A DNA stretch of 64,000 nucleotides from Thalassotalea euphylliae (GTDB lineage Bacteria > Pseudomonadota > Gammaproteobacteria > Enterobacterales > Alteromonadaceae). A program made the position numbers and the translations under genes. Positions 62,559-64,000 of the stretch are shown one piece after another. The stretch covers positions 4,175,019 to 4,239,018 of the forward strand of contig NZ_QUOT01000001.1 of the NCBI RefSeq assembly GCF_003390375.1, in the 5' to 3' direction. Within the stretch, counting starts at the first letter, position 1. The number at the start of each line of letters is the position of its first letter. The notes beneath the pieces were generated by a model. It saw nothing but the letters and a program-made list of their open reading frames with translations, had not been told where the DNA came from and did no database searches.

Positions 62559-62619
62559 AAGTAACCCGTGCAGCATAAGATATCCATAGCGAGGATATTC
62601 TGCTGCCAAAGTCCTTAGA
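62559..62619 (-). pseudogene. IS407-type IS3 transposase fragment (inner piece)
   Basis: On the minus strand the codons read RTLAAEYPRYGYLMLHGLL, the conserved stretch that follows ERLR in IS407-group OrfB proteins. It joins in frame with the piece at 63825-64000 when the IS481 copy and one target duplication are removed. The rest of the gene beyond HGLL is cut by the IS3 element and is not found on its far side. Confidence 0.8.
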
Positions 62620-63824
62620 TGTACTAGTTCAGACTTGATCTGACAGTTACCCGTTTTTCAATCGGTGACTGTCAGTTTAGATTTGAGCTAAATTCTTCTC
62701 AGCCCAAATCGATTTTCCATCAAGTAATGTTTCAAGTGGCGTTCTGCCACAGCACATTTTGCCCTGATGAGTTCGATCATTATTGTAATAAACCATCCAT
62801 TCGTCCAGATCCTTTTGTAATTCCTCTAACGAGCCATAGAGCCTCTTACGGAACGTAACCTGATAAAACTCCTGCAATATTGTTTTGTGGAAACGTTCAC
62901 AGATACCATTTGTCTGCGGTGACATCGCTTTCGTTTTTGTATGATCGATATCATTTATTGCTAGATAAAGCTGGTAATCATGATGTTCAACCTTGCCACA
63001 ATACTCAGTGCCTCGGTCTGTGAGAATGCGTAACATTGGTAGCTCGTGCTGCTCGAAGTAAGGCAAAACCTTGTCGTTGAGTATGTCAGCAGCAGTGATT
63101 GGCGTTTTCGTTGTGTAGAGCTTGGCAAATGCAACCTTGCTGTAAGTATCAACGAACGTCTGCTGGTAGATACGGCCAACACCTTTTAGATTACCCACAT
63201 AAAACGTGTCCTGTGAGCCTAGGTAGCCCGGATGAGCCGTTTCTATCTCGCCACAAGCTTCATCATCGTTCTTTTTCTTCTCAAGTGCAGCAACTTGAGC
63301 ATCGGTGAGAATGATGCCGTCGTTAGCGACTTTCTCTTCAAGCGCTTTCAGCCGTTTTTTGAAGTTTTCTAAGTCATGGCGCAACCAGATTGAACGCACG
63401 CCACTGGCAGATACAAATACGCCTTGCTTACGAAGTTCATTGCTGGTTCTGACTTGGCCGTGCGCGGGGTATTCAATGGCATAATCCATTACTGCTTTTT
63501 CGGTTTTTTCATCAACACGATTTTTTATATTTGGTTTTCGGCGGGACTTATCAATAAGCGCATCAATGCCGCCATCTTCAGCCAGCTCTTGATAACGATA
63601 AAATGTATCTCGTGATACGCCCATCACTTTGCAAGCTCTGGATACATTACCAAGTTCTTCAGCTAGGTTGAGCAAACCTGCTTTGTGTTTAATGATTGGA
63701 TTGTTAGTATGAAGCATGAGAGTTACCTCTTTGTTTGTTTTGATTAAAGATTCAGCACCTTTATCAAAACGGGTAACTCTCTACTTTTCAAGAAGATGTG
63801 TCAGATCTTGTCTGAACTAATTCA
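62620..63824 (-). mobile_element. IS481-family insertion sequence, copy 2
   Basis: 1205 bp, same ends as copy 1 but in reverse orientation. The 7-bp target duplication CCTTAGA is intact (62613-62619 and 63825-63831), showing a simple, recent insertion into an IS407-type transposase gene. Confidence 0.95.
62677..63717 (-). CDS. IS481-family DDE transposase (copy 2)
   Basis: 346 residues, identical in protein sequence to the copy at 39853-40893: HTH region at the N-terminus, DDE core with LTDRGTEYCG and CERFHKTILQEF. Intact and probably active. It reads away from the right edge of the window. Confidence 0.95.
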   Translation of the reverse strand: MLHTNNPIIKHKAGLLNLAEELGNVSRACKVMGVSRDTFYRYQELAEDGGIDALIDKSRRKPNIKNRVDEKTEKAVMDYAIEYPAHGQVRTSNELRKQGVFVSASGVRSIWLRHDLENFKKRLKALEEKVANDGIILTDAQVAALEKKKNDDEACGEIETAHPGYLGSQDTFYVGNLKGVGRIYQQTFVDTYSKVAFAKLYTTKTPITAADILNDKVLPYFEQHELPMLRILTDRGTEYCGKVEHHDYQLYLAINDIDHTKTKAMSPQTNGICERFHKTILQEFYQVTFRKRLYGSLEELQKDLDEWMVYYNNDRTHQGKMCCGRTPLETLLDGKSIWAEKNLAQI

Positions 63825-64000
63825 CCTTAGACGCTCTCTTATGACTGTGTCAGCCTTCTTTCTTGGACGATATCGAAATGCAGTGCGACTGACACTTGAT
63901 AGTTGGCAAGCCACTCGTTCACTGAGGTTAAACAGTTCGATTAAATGACTCGCTATCCGCTTTCTATCCGAAGGCTTTACCACTTTTTTGAAAGTACATC
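63825..64000 (-). pseudogene. IS407-type IS3 transposase fragment (N-terminal part of OrfB), runs off window
   Basis: The minus-strand frame from the edge reads KKVVKPSDRKRIASHLIELF, NLSERVACQLSSVSRTAFRY and RPRKKADTVIRERLR, matching the start of IS407-group OrfB. The gene is broken by IS481 copy 2 at the duplicated CCTTAGA and continues at 62619. Its OrfA and left end would lie beyond the window edge. Confidence 0.82.

Noticed and set aside
62559..62619. Simple inversion between the two IS481 copies as explanation of the missing duplication at copy 1
   Set aside because: Copy 2 has its own perfect duplication on both sides; after an inversion both copies would have mixed flanks.

Overview
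The window looks like a chromosomal segment of a marine gammaproteobacterium, probably Alteromonadales (Colwelliaceae / Thalassotalea type). This rests on the protein families present: a DUF2780 protein, a DUF885 lipoprotein, an MSHA-like pilin, a DksA2/ZigA zinc-starvation pair, a PEP-CTERM-like tail, a giant type I secreted protein and a B3/D3112-like transposable prophage remnant. The assignment is an inference; no 16S or tRNA gene is present.

Left region (1-29.4 kb). One open frame covers the first 25.3 kb and runs off the left edge. It encodes more than 8,400 residues of nested repeats: propeller-like 45-50 aa repeats and cadherin-like modules in about 550-residue super-units, then about 7 PKD domains, 11 Calx-beta domains, about 17 more PKD domains, a unique C-terminal domain and four 40-residue terminal repeats. 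It is followed by a small exported protein with a PEP-CTERM-like tail, a PrtD-type ABC exporter and an HlyD-type adaptor. Together they look like a type I secretion locus for a giant surface or released protein; the outer-membrane TolC partner is not here.

Housekeeping region (29.4-39.5 kb). This holds a DUF2780 protein, an MscS channel, a DUF885 zinc-metallopeptidase-like lipoprotein, a GNAT acetyltransferase, a DUF4437 cupin, an M28 aminopeptidase, a class V aminotransferase and an EAL-CBS-GGDEF regulator. Clear bidirectional terminators separate them.

Prophage remnant (about 39.6-51.6 kb). An IS481-family element abuts a decayed Mu-like (B3/D3112-like) late operon: lysis genes, a DksA-like zinc finger, DUF2730, a gp25-like winged helix, gp27/gp28 terminase and the portal. 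An internal deletion joins the portal directly to the 3' end of a lambda-J-like tail-tip gene, which is followed by a frameshifted tail fibre. Repressor, transposase, capsid and most tail genes are gone.

Right region (51.6-64 kb). This contains gloA, a membrane-anchored peroxiredoxin-like protein, a Rdx/SelW-like protein, a GNAT plus membrane protein pair, a TetR regulator, and a Zur-box-controlled dksA2 whose partner zigA is split from it by an IS3 element and carries two inactivating lesions. An MSHA-like pilin, a truncated cytochrome b561 fused to an apparently frameshifted XRE/membrane gene, and a nested pile of insertion sequences follow. In the pile an IS3 element abuts, and the second IS481 copy is inserted in, an IS407-type transposase gene that runs off the right edge. 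Decay through IS activity and deletion dominates from 39.7 kb onward.
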